A stretch of 64,000 nt of DNA from NCBI RefSeq assembly GCF_000381925.1, contig NZ_KB907309.1, forward strand, positions 992,001-1,056,000, written 5' to 3'. The notes beneath the pieces are model-generated. The model was not told where the DNA came from, searched no databases, and saw only the letters and a list, made by a program, of their open reading frames with translations. The DNA comes from Nocardia sp. BMG111209 (lineage in GTDB: Bacteria; Actinomycetota; Actinomycetes; Mycobacteriales; Mycobacteriaceae). How positions within the stretch are numbered: the first letter of the stretch is position 1; each line of letters starts with the position of its first letter. Shown in pieces: positions 25,962 through 35,188 of this stretch. The translations under genes and the position numbers were made by a program.

Positions 25962-26813
25962 ATGCCTTCCGGTGACCGGCACCGATCGCCGACCCCGGGC
26001 CACGCGCCCGCCGGGTCCCGATCGGCGTTGCGTACCGGAGCTCCGGCGACCGGCGCGGACCGTCCCACACAGCCGGACAGCCGAGCGACGACGCCTCGCA
26101 CATGCCGGCGGCCGGCGGACAACCGGTCGACACCCCGGGCACATCGTCGGTCGGTGGACAGCCGGACGACGCCTCGGGCACAAGGTCGGTCGGCGGACAA
26201 CAGGACCGCATCGAGCCGGCTCCACCTCGAGCGCACTGCCACCGGCCGCGCCGATACCGGGCTCGCGGGTGTGCGCGGCGGCGCGGTCGGCGTCGTCTCC
26301 GCCGGCCTGGCGGTGGCCGCGCACGGGCTCGCCGGTGGCGGTTTCCCGAATTCGACCGCGCTGACGCTGCTGATCGCCGTCGCCGCGGCGGTGGGGGCGA
26401 TCGCGACGACTCTGCCGTCGCTCGCGCTGGCGACCGGCCGGGCCGGCTTGCTCGCCGCTCTCGCGGCCGGTCAATGGGCCGGGCACCAGGCGCTGGCGGG
26501 GCTGATCGGGCACGAACATGCCACGGCCGCCGCCACATTCACGCCGGGAGTAGCGGCGCCGGCGGTGTTCGCCCGGTCCGGGCACGCCATGCTGGCCGCC
26601 CACGCGGTGGCGATCCTGCTGTGCGCGCTGCTGCTGGTGGCGGCCGAACGGCTCTACTCCGTTGTCTCCCGGGCGATCCGGGCCGTCGTCGATCGTCCGC
26701 GCCCGCCGTCCCCGGCGCCGGGCCCGCTCCGCCGGCCGGACAGCCCGGTCCCGCTTCCTCGCTTTCTCCACCTCGGCGCGATCGCTGCGCGCGCGCCGCC
26801 GGTGCCGGCCTGA
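25962..26813 (+). CDS. Membrane protein at the head of the YcnI-CopC-CopD module
   Basis: The reliable part is a four-helix membrane domain from about residue 95 to 240 (GAVGVVSAGLAVAAHGLAGG through LLCALLLVAAERL). A His pair (GHEHA) and an exposed GHAMLAAHA motif could bind copper. It ends in a Pro/Arg-rich tail. The 61-bp gap to ycnI suggests one operon. Residues 1-90 are Arg/Thr/Pro-rich, contain four 13-residue repeats and lack the codon bias of the rest. The true start may therefore lie further in (for example GTG 26270), or the repeat may have expanded inside the gene. A role in copper handling is inferred from context only. Confidence 0.65.
   Translation: MPSGDRHRSPTPGHAPAGSRSALRTGAPATGADRPTQPDSRATTPRTCRRPADNRSTPRAHRRSVDSRTTPRAQGRSADNRTASSRLHLERTATGRADTGLAGVRGGAVGVVSAGLAVAAHGLAGGGFPNSTALTLLIAVAAAVGAIATTLPSLALATGRAGLLAALAAGQWAGHQALAGLIGHEHATAAATFTPGVAAPAVFARSGHAMLAAHAVAILLCALLLVAAERLYSVVSRAIRAVVDRPRPPSPAPGPLRRPDSPVPLPRFLHLGAIAARAPPVPA
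26067..26222 (+). repeat. Minisatellite, 4 x 39 bp, in frame
   Basis: Four imperfect 39-bp units, each encoding 13 residues (TQPDSRATTPRTC, RRPADNRSTPRAH, RRSVDSRTTPRAQ, GRSADNRTASSRL). The period being a multiple of three keeps the frame open on this and other frames. Confidence 0.8.
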
Positions 26814-26874
26814 TCCGCCGACACCTCCGCGATCCCGTCCGGGATCCGCACTCCACAGAGAAAGCAGCATCCTC

Positions 26875-27549
26875 ATGTCTGTTGCGCTGTCGCGCGTCCT
26901 GCTCGCCTCCGGCGCCGTCGCCGGGCTGACCCTCCTGGCCGCCGGGACCGCCGCCGCCCACGTCACCGCCGACGCCCCGGGTGCGACCCAGGGCGGCTAC
27001 GGGGTCGTCACCTTCCGGGTGCCGACCGAATCGGAGACCGCGTCCACCACCAAGTTGTCGGTCCAGCTGCCGGGAGTATCCTCGGCCCTCACCGAACCGC
27101 TGGCCGGCTGGACCGCCAAGGTCGACAAGAACGACAAGAACCAGGTCGTCGCCGTCACCTGGACCGCCGACCCGGGTAATCCGGGTGTCGGCCCGGGACA
27201 CTTCCAGCGCTTCGTCCTCTCGGTCGGCCTACTGCCGAAACAGGATTCGGTCAGCCTCCCGGCATCCCAGACCTACAGCGACGGCAAGGTCGTCGACTGG
27301 AATCAGCCGATGGGCCCGGACGGTCAGGAGCCGGAACATCCCGCGCCGATGCTGACCCTGGCCGCGGGCGGTGGCGACCACCACGGTCATATGGACGCCC
27401 CGGCCGGTACCCCCGCCGAGGCCGCCGGGCACGACGACGATCACGGCTCCGACGACACCGCGCGCTGGCTCGGCGGGATCGGCCTGGCGCTCGGCGCGCT
27501 GGGCGCCGCGCTCGGGCTGGGCAGTGTGCTGCGGGGCCGGCGGTCATGA
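26875..27549 (+). CDS. YcnI family copper-binding membrane-anchored protein
   Basis: A 224-residue exported protein: signal peptide 1-28 (LLASGAVAGLTLLAAGTAAA), then the mature end AHVTADAPGA. The first mature His is the metal ligand of the YcnI mono-histidine brace; the conserved Trp in GWTAKVDK (about residue 79) and acidic partners complete the known Cu(II) site. A second His-rich stretch (DHHGHMDAP, HDDDHG, about 165-195) and a C-terminal helix follow. YcnI proteins are thought to chaperone copper at the outer face of the membrane. Its stop codon overlaps the copC start as ATGA. Confidence 0.9.
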   Translation: MSVALSRVLLASGAVAGLTLLAAGTAAAHVTADAPGATQGGYGVVTFRVPTESETASTTKLSVQLPGVSSALTEPLAGWTAKVDKNDKNQVVAVTWTADPGNPGVGPGHFQRFVLSVGLLPKQDSVSLPASQTYSDGKVVDWNQPMGPDGQEPEHPAPMLTLAAGGGDHHGHMDAPAGTPAEAAGHDDDHGSDDTARWLGGIGLALGALGAALGLGSVLRGRRS

Positions 27550-28100
27550 TCCGGAAACTGCTCGCCGGCCTGGTCGCCGGGCTGCTGTTCGGCGGGCTCG
27601 CGGTCTCGGCCGCGGGCCCGGCGGCCGCGCATTCGATCGTGGTGTCGACCGATCCGGCCGACGGTGCCCGGCTGGACAGCGGACCGGCCCGGGTCAGCCT
27701 GACGTTCAACGAGAATCTGCAGACCAGCTTCCCGGCGCTCACCGTGGTGGGCCCGGACGGCAACCTGTGGTCCAAAGGACAGCCGACCATCGCCGGGCCG
27801 GTGATCAGCGTGCCGGTCGGTGAGCTGGGACCGGTGGGGACGTACACGGTCGCCTACCGGGTGACCTCCGCCGACGGCCATCCGGTCAGCGGCACCCGCA
27901 GTTTCACGCTGACCCGGGCCGGGACCGGCGCCCCCGGGCCGAAGGCGGCCGATGCCGACGGTAATCCGGTGGCCGGCAGCGGTTCCGGCGGCGTCCCGCT
28001 GTGGGTGTTCATCGTCGCCGCGGTCGTGCTGTTCGGCGGCGGACTGCTGTTCGCGTTGTTCGGTGGGCCCCGCGGCCGTGGGAAGGGCACGGCGACGTAG
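27546..28100 (+). CDS. CopC-domain copper resistance/uptake protein
   Basis: A 184-residue protein: signal peptide 1-28, then the mature N-terminal His in HSIVVSTDPADGARL, a CopC beta-sandwich, and the second copper-site segment TSADGHPVSGTRSF with Asp and His near residue 110-115. A C-terminal helix (GVPLWVFIVAAVVLFGGGLLF) anchors it. These residues form the Cu(II) site of CopC proteins. It is coupled to ycnI by ATGA and to copD by TAGTG, a classic actinobacterial ycnI-copC-copD arrangement. Confidence 0.92.
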   Translation: MIRKLLAGLVAGLLFGGLAVSAAGPAAAHSIVVSTDPADGARLDSGPARVSLTFNENLQTSFPALTVVGPDGNLWSKGQPTIAGPVISVPVGELGPVGTYTVAYRVTSADGHPVSGTRSFTLTRAGTGAPGPKAADADGNPVAGSGSGGVPLWVFIVAAVVLFGGGLLFALFGGPRGRGKGTAT

Positions 28101-29044
28101 TGACCGGTAAGACGACCCACGGCGGTTTCGGCGCCCGGCGTTCGGCACTGCTGCTGGTCGTCCCGGCCGCGCTGGTGGGCGCGGCGTGGGCCTGGATGCT
28201 GGCCACCCCCGATCCGGTGCAGTTCGAGGCGCCGATCCGGGGGCTGGCCGACTGCGCCGGGGCTACGGTGCTCGGCCTGGCCCTGCTACCGCGGTTGCAG
28301 GGTCCGGGGAGCCCACCGGCCTGGCGGCCACTGGCCGCGCTCGCCGGACTGTGGGCGATCCTGGAACTGGTCCTGCTCGGCTGTCAGGCGGCCGAGGTGG
28401 CGGGGGTGGCGGTGATCCGGCTGGGGGCCGGGCAGTTCGGCACCTATCTCACGAAGGTCAGCACCGGACAGGTCGGCATCGCGGTGCTGATCGGGACCGG
28501 CCTGATCGCCGCCTACAGTGCCGCGGCCTTCCGCCGGCCCGGACGCGCGGCGGCCGATCCGGTGCTGGTGTTCGCCGCGGTGACGGTGACCCTGCGGCCG
28601 ATCACCGGGCACATGTCGCAGCAGCCGTTCGGTTCGCTGCTGGCGGCGGTGCACGCGCTGGCCGCGGCGGCGTGGTTCGGGCTGCTGGTGGCGCTGGCCG
28701 TGGTGATCCGCAGCCGCGGCGACTGGGCGGCACTGTTGCCGCAGTACTCGCGCTGGGCGATGCCGGCCGCGATCGCGGTGACCGCGACCGGCGTGTGCAA
28801 CGCCCTGGTCCGGCTCGGCGGGCTCACCCCGCTGGTCACCACCGGATACGGCCACATCCTGCTCGCCAAGACCGCACTGCTGGTGGAACTGCTGGTCCTG
28901 GGCTGGTGGTGGCGGCGGACCTGGGTACCGCGGGCCGCGGCGCATCGGGTCAGTGCCGAGGGTTCGCTGCGACGCGCCGTGACCGAGGTACTCGCGATGG
29001 CGATCGTGTACGGACTCGCGGCCACGCTGGCGGTCACCGCCTGA
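28100..29044 (+). CDS. CopD domain-containing copper transport membrane protein
   Basis: A 314-residue polytopic protein with eight hydrophobic helices. The CopD part is in the second half, with His in ITGHMSQQPFGS and HALAAAAWFGLLVAL, and the TGYGHILLAKTALL segment typical of CopD that would guide copper through the membrane. GTG 28100 overlaps the copC TAG by 1 nt. Together with CopC and YcnI it probably mediates copper import or periplasmic copper handling; direction cannot be read from the sequence. Confidence 0.88.
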   Translation: MTGKTTHGGFGARRSALLLVVPAALVGAAWAWMLATPDPVQFEAPIRGLADCAGATVLGLALLPRLQGPGSPPAWRPLAALAGLWAILELVLLGCQAAEVAGVAVIRLGAGQFGTYLTKVSTGQVGIAVLIGTGLIAAYSAAAFRRPGRAAADPVLVFAAVTVTLRPITGHMSQQPFGSLLAAVHALAAAAWFGLLVALAVVIRSRGDWAALLPQYSRWAMPAAIAVTATGVCNALVRLGGLTPLVTTGYGHILLAKTALLVELLVLGWWWRRTWVPRAAAHRVSAEGSLRRAVTEVLAMAIVYGLAATLAVTA

Positions 29045-29169
29045 CGGTGGTTCGCCCCGCTCGGCGGTATCACCTCCGCGGGCGGTTCGCCGCCGTCTCG
29101 AGGCATCTCGAGAAATCCGGCAGAAAGGTCTCAGGGAGCCGGTGACCCAGTCGTGGCAAGCTTGCTCCC

Positions 29170-29655
29170 GTGACCGAAACAGCAAAGACAGTCGCCACCG
29201 CCGATCTCGCGGACGAGATCGGTCCCGACATCCGGAGTTGCGACACCCAGTTCACGCAGTTCGGTGGCCGCGCGGCGTTCGCGGGCCGCATCGTCACGAT
29301 CCGCTGTTTTCAGGACAATTTGCTGGTCAAGCAGACCCTGGGCGAGCCGGGCGCGGGCCGGGTACTGGTCGTCGACGGCGGCGCGAGCGTGCACACCGCG
29401 CTGGTCGGCGACATCATCGCCGGTCGCGGCGTCGCCAACGGCTGGTCGGGGGTGATCGTGCACGGCGCGATCCGCGATTCGGCCGAATTGCGCACGCTGG
29501 ACATCGGTCTGAAGGCGCTGGGTACCAACCCGCGCAAGAGCACGCAGACCGGATCGGGCGAGCGCGACGTCCCGGTCGAATTCGGCGGGGTCACCTTCAC
29601 GCCGGGCGATATGGTGTACAGCGACCACGACGGGATCGTCGTCCGCGCCGAATGA
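29170..29655 (+). CDS. rraA: RraA family protein (RNase E regulator/HMG aldolase-like)
   Basis: A 161-residue ring-forming protein. In the family this scaffold is either the RNase E inhibitor RraA or a 4-hydroxy-4-methyl-2-oxoglutarate/oxaloacetate aldolase. Diagnostic segments are [19 protein letters not shown], then [31 protein letters not shown], which includes the Arg-Asp pair of the metal/substrate site, and [16 protein letters not shown] 29170 starts the protein at [15 protein letters not shown]. It converges on the S4-domain gene with 11 bp between. Confidence 0.9.
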   Translation: MTETAKTVATADLADEIGPDIRSCDTQFTQFGGRAAFAGRIVTIRCFQDNLLVKQTLGEPGAGRVLVVDGGASVHTALVGDIIAGRGVANGWSGVIVHGAIRDSAELRTLDIGLKALGTNPRKSTQTGSGERDVPVEFGGVTFTPGDMVYSDHDGIVVRAE

Positions 29656-29666
29656 GCGAGCGCCGG

Positions 29667-29891
29667 TCAGCCGACGGTGACGACCCGGACCAGGTGCCCG
29701 GCCAGCGCGACCACGTCACCGGAATGCAGCTGCCGGCCGCGGCGCAACTCGACTTCGTCGTTCACCCGGACCAGCCCCGAGGCGATCACCGTCTTGGCCT
29801 CCGCGCCCGATTCGATGAGGTTGGCCAGCTTCAAGAACTGCCCGAGGCGAATGACGTCGTCATCGATCGGCACATCGACTGGATCCGACAT
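29667..29891 (-). CDS. Small S4-domain RNA-binding protein
   Basis: A 74-residue protein consisting almost only of an S4 RNA-binding domain: [20 protein letters not shown] followed by [21 protein letters not shown], the YbcJ/YaaA-type alpha-L motif. The frame is open to 30026, but the ATG at 29891 gives the family's usual start; residues further upstream overlap the lysX promoter region. It probably binds structured rRNA or tRNA; no partner is known. It is divergent from lysX. Confidence 0.87.
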   Translation of the reverse strand: MSDPVDVPIDDDVIRLGQFLKLANLIESGAEAKTVIASGLVRVNDEVELRRGRQLHSGDVVALAGHLVRVVTVG

Positions 29892-30039
29892 GGGTACATC
29901 ATTACCTTCCCGCACGGGAGGAACCGAATCCGACCCCCGCGCCCGGGGCGTTCCCGAGCCGACCGGCCGGGCGAGCGGCGACGCGGACATACCCGGCGAC
30001 CTTCTGCGATCGAGTGAGGACAACATTCACACTGGTGCG

Positions 30040-33000
30040 GTGACCTCGACGCAGGACCGGCAGTTCGGCACTGCCACACCACCGCCCGCCGACCGGCCGG
30101 GCGACCGGCGCGGCTCGGAATCGCCGGAGGTGCCCCACCGCGGCCACGGCCGATTCGGTGAGGTGCCGCATTTCGCCGGGCTGGTACTGGGGATCTTCGC
30201 GGTCCTGTGCGCGTTGTGGAGTATCTCCCCCGGGCTGCGCTACATCATCGCGGTGCCGCGGCGCTACATCGACGCCTATTACTTCGACGCACCGGAGACC
30301 AGCCTGGTCTGGGCACTGGTGATCGGGCTGCTGGCGGGCGCGACCGCCGGACGCAAACGGATCGCCTGGTGGCTGGTCGTGGGGTACATGGCGCTGTTCG
30401 CGGTCGCCAACACCCTCGACTTCGCCGACGAACAGGACTGGAACGCGTTGGCCGCGTTCATCGTCCACGCGGTGGTGGTGGTCCTGCTGATCGCCGCCTG
30501 GCCCGAGTTCTACACCCAGGTGCGCCGCGGCGCGGTGTGGAAGGCGCTCGGCGTACTGGCCGGCGGGCTGGCGATCGGCTGGCTGCTGGGCTGGGGGCTG
30601 GTGGAGCTGTTCCCCGGCAGCCTGCCGCGCGGCGTGGAACGTCCGCTGTGGGCGCTCGCGAAGGTCACCGCGACGATCCTGGTGGACACCAACAACTTCC
30701 GCGGCAGCCCGCGGCACTGGGTGAACCTGCTGCTCGGCCTGTTCGGCGCGATGGCGCTGCTGGCGGCCGCGATCGTGCTGTTCCGGTCGCAACGGTCCTC
30801 CAACGCGATGACCGGCCTGGACGAGTCGGCGCTGCGCGGCCTGCTGGAACGGTCCGACGTCGAGGATTCGCTGGGCTACTTCGCCACCCGCCGCGACAAG
30901 GCGGTGGCCTTCGCGCCGAGCGGTAAGGCGGCGGTCACCTACCGGGTGGAACTCGGTGTGTGCCTGGCCTCCGGCGATCCGATCGGGATGCGCGAGGCCT
31001 GGCCGCAGGCGGTCGACGCGTGGCTGCAGGTGGCCGATCAGTACGGCTGGGCGCCCGCGGTGATGGGCGCGAGCGAGCTGGGCGCCAACGCCTATCGCCG
31101 GGCCGGGCTGTCGGCGCTGCGCCTCGGCGACGAGGCGATTCTCGACACCCGGTCGTTCTCGCTGGCGGGCCCGGATATGAAACAGGTCCGGCAGGCGGCC
31201 AATCGGCTGCTGAAGCACGGCATCTCGGTCCGGGTCCGGCGGCACAGCGAGCTGTCCGACGCGGAACTACAGCGGGTGATCGCCCGCGCCGACACCTGGC
31301 GCGACACCGAGACCGAGCGCGGATTCTCGATGGCGCTGGGCCGTCTCGGCGATCAGCTCGACGGCAACTGCCTGCTGGTCGAGGCGGTCGGCCCGGCCGC
31401 ACCCGACGCCGGGGTGGGCGACGACGGCGACGGCCGGGTGTGGGGCATGATCTCGCTGGTGCCGTGGGGCCGCACCGGGGTCTCACTGGATCTGATGCGC
31501 CGGGATCCCCGGGGCCCCAACGGGATCATGGAACTGATGATCTCCCAGCTGGCGCTCACCTCGGAGCAGTACGGCATCACCCGGGTCTCGCTGAACTTCG
31601 CGGTGTTCCGGTCGGTGTTCGAGGAGGGCGGCCGGATCGGCGCCGGTCCGGTGCTGCGGTTGTGGCGCGGGGTACTGATGTTCTTCTCGCGCTGGTGGCA
31701 GCTGGAGGCGCTGTACCGCTCCAACGTGAAGTATCAGCCGCTGTGGGTGCCGCGCTTCCTGTTGTTCGAGGAGCGCCGCCAGCTGCTGCGGGTCGGCGTC
31801 GCGAGCGCGCTGGCGGAGGGTTTCCTGCCGCGCCTCGGGAAACAGCCCGACGCCATGGAACACACCGGCCTGCATCCGGCGGTCCCCGCGGCCCTGTGCG
31901 GACTGCACGCCGACGGCAGCCCGCCGGAGCTGCCGCCCGCGGAACGGCAACAGGCCGTCGCCCGCCGCCCCGAACAGGTCCGGGTCCGCATGGACAAGGT
32001 GCGCCGGCTGGAGGAGGCCGGGATGGACGCCTATCCGGTGGCCTATCCCCCGACCCATGCCGTCGCCGCGGCCCGGAAGTCGCCGAAGGGCACCACGGTC
32101 CGGGTGTGCGGGCGACTGCTGCGCATCCGCGACTACGGCGGCGTCATCTTCGCCCTGCTGCGCGACTGGTCCGGGGAGATCCAGCTGGTCATCGATCGGG
32201 GCCGGGTCGGCCCGGCCCGGCTGCACGAATTCGACGGATTCTTCGACCTCGGCGATCTGATCGAGGTCAGCGGCCAGATCGGGCACAGCCGCAGCGGTGA
32301 GCTGTCGCTGCTCGCCGCGGACTGGCGGATGATCGGCAAATGCCTGCACCCGCTGCCCGACAAGTGGCGCGGCCTGGCCGATCCGGAGGCGCGGGTCCGG
32401 CAGCGCTACGTCGACATGGCGATCAGCACCGACACCCGCGAGGTCCTGGCCAAACGCAGCGCGGTGATGAAGGCGCTGCGCGACACCCTCACCGCCTGGG
32501 ATTTCCTGGAGGTGGAGACGCCGGTGCTGCAACAGGTGCACGGCGGCGCCAACGCGACCCCGTTCGCCACCCACATCAACGCCTACGACCTCGACCTGTA
32601 TCTGCGCATCGCCCCCGAGCTGTACCTGAAGCGTCTGTGCGTGGGCGGCGTGGAGAAGGTGTTCGAACTGGGCCGGGTATTCCGCAACGAGGGAGTGGAC
32701 TTCAGTCACAATCCGGAGTTCACGATCCTGGAGGCGTACGAGGCGCACAGCGACTACGAACGCATGATGCACGCGTGCCGGCAGCTGATCCAGAACGCCG
32801 CGGTCGCCGCCAACGGCAGCTGCGTGGCCCTGCGGCCGCAACCGGACGGCACCCTCGCCGAGGTGGACATCTCCGGTGACTGGCCGGTGCGCACGGTGCA
32901 CGGCGCGATCTCGGACGCGCTGGCCGAAACCGTCACCCCGGACACCGATCTGGAACGACTACGCGTGCTCTGCGACAAGGCGGGCGTGCCGTTCCAGTAC

Positions 33001-33426
33001 GGCTGGGACGCCGGTCAGGTGGTGCTGGAGATGTACGAACATCTGGTGGAGTCGCGGACCGAGGAGCCGACCTTCTACATCGACTTCCCCACCTCGGTCT
33101 CGCCGCTGACCCGCGCCCACCGCAGCACCCCGGGGGTGGCCGAACGCTGGGATCTGGTGGCCTGGGGAGTGGAACTCGGCACCGCCTACAGCGAGCTGAC
33201 CAACCCCCTGGAACAGCGCGACCGGCTCACCGAGCAGTCGCTGCTGGCCGCCGGCGGTGATCCGGAGGCGATGGAACTGGACGAGGACTTCCTGCAGGCC
33301 CTGGAATTCGCGATGCCGCCGACCGGCGGGCTGGGCGTGGGTGTGGACCGCGTGGTCATGCTGATCACCGGCCGCAGCATCCGCGAGACGCTGCCGTTCC
33401 CGCTGGTCAAACCCCGGACCTCCTAG
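30040..33426 (+). CDS. lysX: Bifunctional lysylphosphatidylglycerol synthetase / lysyl-tRNA synthetase
   Basis: A 1128-residue fusion that adds lysine from Lys-tRNA to phosphatidylglycerol, lowering the negative surface charge and protecting against cationic peptides. The N-terminal part has about seven membrane helices (about residues 40-270), then an MprF-like GNAT catalytic domain to about residue 640. The rest is a class II LysRS with an OB fold ([16 protein letters not shown]), motif 2 [15 protein letters not shown] and motif 3 [15 protein letters not shown]. The architecture is that of mycobacterial LysX. GTG 30040 is used, but its ribosome binding site is weak and the upstream frame is open. 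Confidence 0.94.
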   Translation: MTSTQDRQFGTATPPPADRPGDRRGSESPEVPHRGHGRFGEVPHFAGLVLGIFAVLCALWSISPGLRYIIAVPRRYIDAYYFDAPETSLVWALVIGLLAGATAGRKRIAWWLVVGYMALFAVANTLDFADEQDWNALAAFIVHAVVVVLLIAAWPEFYTQVRRGAVWKALGVLAGGLAIGWLLGWGLVELFPGSLPRGVERPLWALAKVTATILVDTNNFRGSPRHWVNLLLGLFGAMALLAAAIVLFRSQRSSNAMTGLDESALRGLLERSDVEDSLGYFATRRDKAVAFAPSGKAAVTYRVELGVCLASGDPIGMREAWPQAVDAWLQVADQYGWAPAVMGASELGANAYRRAGLSALRLGDEAILDTRSFSLAGPDMKQVRQAANRLLKHGISVRVRRHSELSDAELQRVIARADTWRDTETERGFSMALGRLGDQLDGNCLLVEAVGPAAPDAGVGDDGDGRVWGMISLVPWGRTGVSLDLMRRDPRGPNGIMELMISQLALTSEQYGITRVSLNFAVFRSVFEEGGRIGAGPVLRLWRGVLMFFSRWWQLEALYRSNVKYQPLWVPRFLLFEERRQLLRVGVASALAEGFLPRLGKQPDAMEHTGLHPAVPAALCGLHADGSPPELPPAERQQAVARRPEQVRVRMDKVRRLEEAGMDAYPVAYPPTHAVAAARKSPKGTTVRVCGRLLRIRDYGGVIFALLRDWSGEIQLVIDRGRVGPARLHEFDGFFDLGDLIEVSGQIGHSRSGELSLLAADWRMIGKCLHPLPDKWRGLADPEARVRQRYVDMAISTDTREVLAKRSAVMKALRDTLTAWDFLEVETPVLQQVHGGANATPFATHINAYDLDLYLRIAPELYLKRLCVGGVEKVFELGRVFRNEGVDFSHNPEFTILEAYEAHSDYERMMHACRQLIQNAAVAANGSCVALRPQPDGTLAEVDISGDWPVRTVHGAISDALAETVTPDTDLERLRVLCDKAGVPFQYGWDAGQVVLEMYEHLVESRTEEPTFYIDFPTSVSPLTRAHRSTPGVAERWDLVAWGVELGTAYSELTNPLEQRDRLTEQSLLAAGGDPEAMELDEDFLQALEFAMPPTGGLGVGVDRVVMLITGRSIRETLPFPLVKPRTS

Positions 33427-33440
33427 GGCGGCGGGCACCG

Positions 33441-33470
33441 ATCGCCCGGGTCCGTGCGGACCGGGCGAAT
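33441..33470 (+). terminator. Hairpin terminator after lysX
   Basis: A GC-rich stem of about 12 bp with one bulged G: 5' arm ATCGCCCGGGTCC (33441-33453), loop GTGC, and a complementary 3' arm to 33470. It lies 15 nt after the lysX stop. Confidence 0.6.
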
Positions 33471-33492
33471 CGGGTACGGCACAGTGAATGAC

Positions 33493-34116
33493 ATGCAACT
33501 CGTCTTCGTTCGCCACGCCCAGCCGCAACGGGTGGTCACGTCCACCGGGATCGCCGACCCGGAACTGACCGACATCGGCTGGGCCCAGGCCGCGCGGGTC
33601 CCGGCGGCGCTGGCCCACCATCGGATCGCCCGCGTGGTGAGCAGCCCCCAGCGCCGGGCCCGCGAGACCGCGGCGCCGCTGGCCGAGAAGCTCGGCCTGA
33701 CGGTCGAGATCGTCGAGGGGCTGGCGGAATACGATCTCGGCCTGCCGCTCTACCTGCCGATCGAACAGGCCCGCGACAGCGACCTGAACACCCAGGCCGC
33801 GTACGAGCGGATCAAGGCCGGATATCTGCCGGAGTCGATCGACGCCGACGCCTTCGGCGCCCGGGTGCGGGCGGCCGTCGACGAGGTGATCGGCGCGGCC
33901 GATCCGGCCGATACCGTGGTCGCCTTCGCCCACGGCGGTGTGGTCAACACCACCTTGCAACATCTGCTGAATCTGGAACTGCCGCTGACCTTCCCGATCG
34001 ACTACTGCTCGGTCACCCGAATCCTGCAGTCGCGCACCGGCCGTCGCACGGTGGCCACGATCAACGAGAACGGCCACGTCTGGGACCTGTTGCCACGCAA
34101 TATCTCCCAGGCCTGA
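33493..34116 (+). CDS. Histidine phosphatase family protein
   Basis: A 207-residue cytosolic phosphatase of the phosphoglycerate-mutase-like superfamily. The catalytic motif is FVRHAQPQ, where the usual RHGE/RHGQ is RHAQ; the second catalytic His is in VVAFAHGGVVNTTLQHLL, and the conserved Arg is in VSSPQRRARETAAPLAEKL. ATG 33493 places the motif at residue 5-8. A second start, GTG 33484, is possible. Substrate unknown. It is separate from the phosphatase at 6513, sharing only the superfamily fold. Confidence 0.88.
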   Translation: MQLVFVRHAQPQRVVTSTGIADPELTDIGWAQAARVPAALAHHRIARVVSSPQRRARETAAPLAEKLGLTVEIVEGLAEYDLGLPLYLPIEQARDSDLNTQAAYERIKAGYLPESIDADAFGARVRAAVDEVIGAADPADTVVAFAHGGVVNTTLQHLLNLELPLTFPIDYCSVTRILQSRTGRRTVATINENGHVWDLLPRNISQA

Positions 34117-34236
34117 TTCCGGCGTACGGTTCCCAGCCACCTGCCAGCGCACTGCTACACCGGTCCAAGCAACGCCCTGTTACATGGTTCCTGTGGCCGC
34201 CGGATCGGCGGCCGGACCGAACAGAGAGGCCCTACG

Positions 34237-34506
34237 TTGCTTTCCACCATGAAGTCCCGCCGGATGGCGGCCCGGATCGCCGTCGCCGGCGTCGTGCTCG
34301 CCGCCCCGCTGACCGCACTCGCCGTCTCCGCGTCCGCCGCCACCCCCGACTCGCCGCAGACCGCGATCTCCGTCGACTGGGATCACGATCACGACGGCGG
34401 CCCCGGCGATCACCGGGACCACGACGGCGGCCCGCGGGACCGCGATCACGACCACGGCCCGGATCAGCCGCTGCCGCCGATGCCGCCGACCGGCTCGTTC
34501 GGCTGA
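34237..34506 (+). CDS. Secreted Asp/His-rich peptide, copy 1
   Basis: An 89-residue predicted exported peptide. TTG 34237 has GAGAGG 7 nt upstream; an ATG at 34249 is an alternative. The signal peptide (ARIAVAGVVLAAPLTALAVSA) ends near residue 34. The mature part is about 55 residues, starts with Pro/Thr-rich sequence, then an Asp/His-rich run (DWDHDHDGGPGDHRDHDGG, DRDHDHG), and ends in PPMPPTGSFG. The dense His and Asp suggest binding of Zn, Ni, Cu or Ca. It is a paralogue of the peptide at 34762: same signal peptide, same DWDHDHD start and the same PPTGSFG end. No known family is recognised. Confidence 0.72.
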   Translation: MLSTMKSRRMAARIAVAGVVLAAPLTALAVSASAATPDSPQTAISVDWDHDHDGGPGDHRDHDGGPRDRDHDHGPDQPLPPMPPTGSFG

Positions 34507-34546
34507 TATCCGCCGATCGGCCACCGTGGAATTTCCACGGCGACAA

Positions 34547-34578
34547 CGAGAGCCACATCCGCGCGGATGTGGCTCTCG
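34547..34578 (+). terminator. Hairpin terminator after Asp/His peptide 1
   Basis: A perfect 14-bp stem (5' arm CGAGAGCCACATCC at 34547-34560) with a GCGC loop and 3' arm to 34578, 41 nt after the stop. Copy 2 has an equivalent hairpin preceded by the same CGACAAC heptamer. Confidence 0.8.
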
Positions 34579-34761
34579 GCATTTCAGCGGCCTGAACGCG
34601 AAAATCGTTGGCGCATTTAGGACATCACGTCAAGTCATTAGCCGCGATTCCCAGCGGACTTTAAGGTTGATCGCACGTGCCGTTCAGGTATCCACCCTTG
34701 CATGGAGAACCATGAGCCGTCGCACAGGCGTGACTCATGTTCTCGACAGAAAGGCATTCCG

Positions 34762-35097
34762 TTGCGCTCCACGAAGACAACTCGCGGCCGGCGGGTGACG
34801 GCCCGCATCGCGGTCGCCGGCGCCCTGCTCGCCGCCCCGCTGGCCGCGGTCGCCGCGCCGGCGCTGGCCGCCGCCGACGACGCCACCCCGAATGCCGTCG
34901 CGATCGACTGGGATCACGACCACGACCACGGCCCCTGGGATCACGATCACGACCACGGCCCCTGGGATCACGACCGCGACCACGGCCCCTGGGATCACGA
35001 CCGCGACCACGGCCCGTGGGATCACGATCGTGACCACGGCCCGTGGCCGGGTGGCCCCGGCTACCCGCCGCTGCCGCCCACCGGCTCCTTCGGCTGA
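34762..35097 (+). CDS. Secreted Asp/His-rich repeat peptide, copy 2
   Basis: A 111-residue predicted exported peptide read from TTG 34762, which has GAAAGG 7 nt upstream as in copy 1; ATG 34702 is in frame but has no ribosome binding site. The signal peptide (ARIAVAGALLAAPLAAVAA) ends near residue 37. Residues 51-95 are five tandem copies of a 9-residue unit (DHDHDHGPW twice, DHDRDHGPW three times), then a Pro/Gly tail ending PPTGSFG. Each unit offers two or three His, three Asp and one Trp. Metal binding is inferred. The upstream gap has a 6-bp inverted repeat (CATGAG at 34711, CTCATG at 34734) that could be an operator. Confidence 0.75.
   Translation: MRSTKTTRGRRVTARIAVAGALLAAPLAAVAAPALAAADDATPNAVAIDWDHDHDHGPWDHDHDHGPWDHDRDHGPWDHDRDHGPWDHDRDHGPWPGGPGYPPLPPTGSFG
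34912..35046 (+). repeat. Five 27-bp tandem repeats encoding DHDxDHGPW
   Basis: Five adjacent in-frame 27-bp units differ by only a few bases (GATCACGATCACGACCACGG and variants, then CCCCTGG or CCCGTGG). Near-identity suggests recent expansion by slippage or unequal exchange. Confidence 0.9.
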
Positions 35098-35140
35098 CGA
35101 ACAGCGCGGGCGCCCGGTAGTTTCCGGTCGCCGACAACAG

Positions 35141-35173
35141 CGAAGGCCACTCCCGCAACGGGAGTGGCCTTCG
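35141..35173. terminator. Bidirectional hairpin terminator
   Basis: A perfect 14-bp stem (5' arm CGAAGGCCACTCCC at 35141-35154; 3' arm 35160-35173) with a 5-nt loop. It sits between the convergent Asp/His peptide 2 and cutinase genes and could stop transcription from both. Confidence 0.8.
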
Positions 35174-35188
35174 GTGTCTCGCGGTGGA

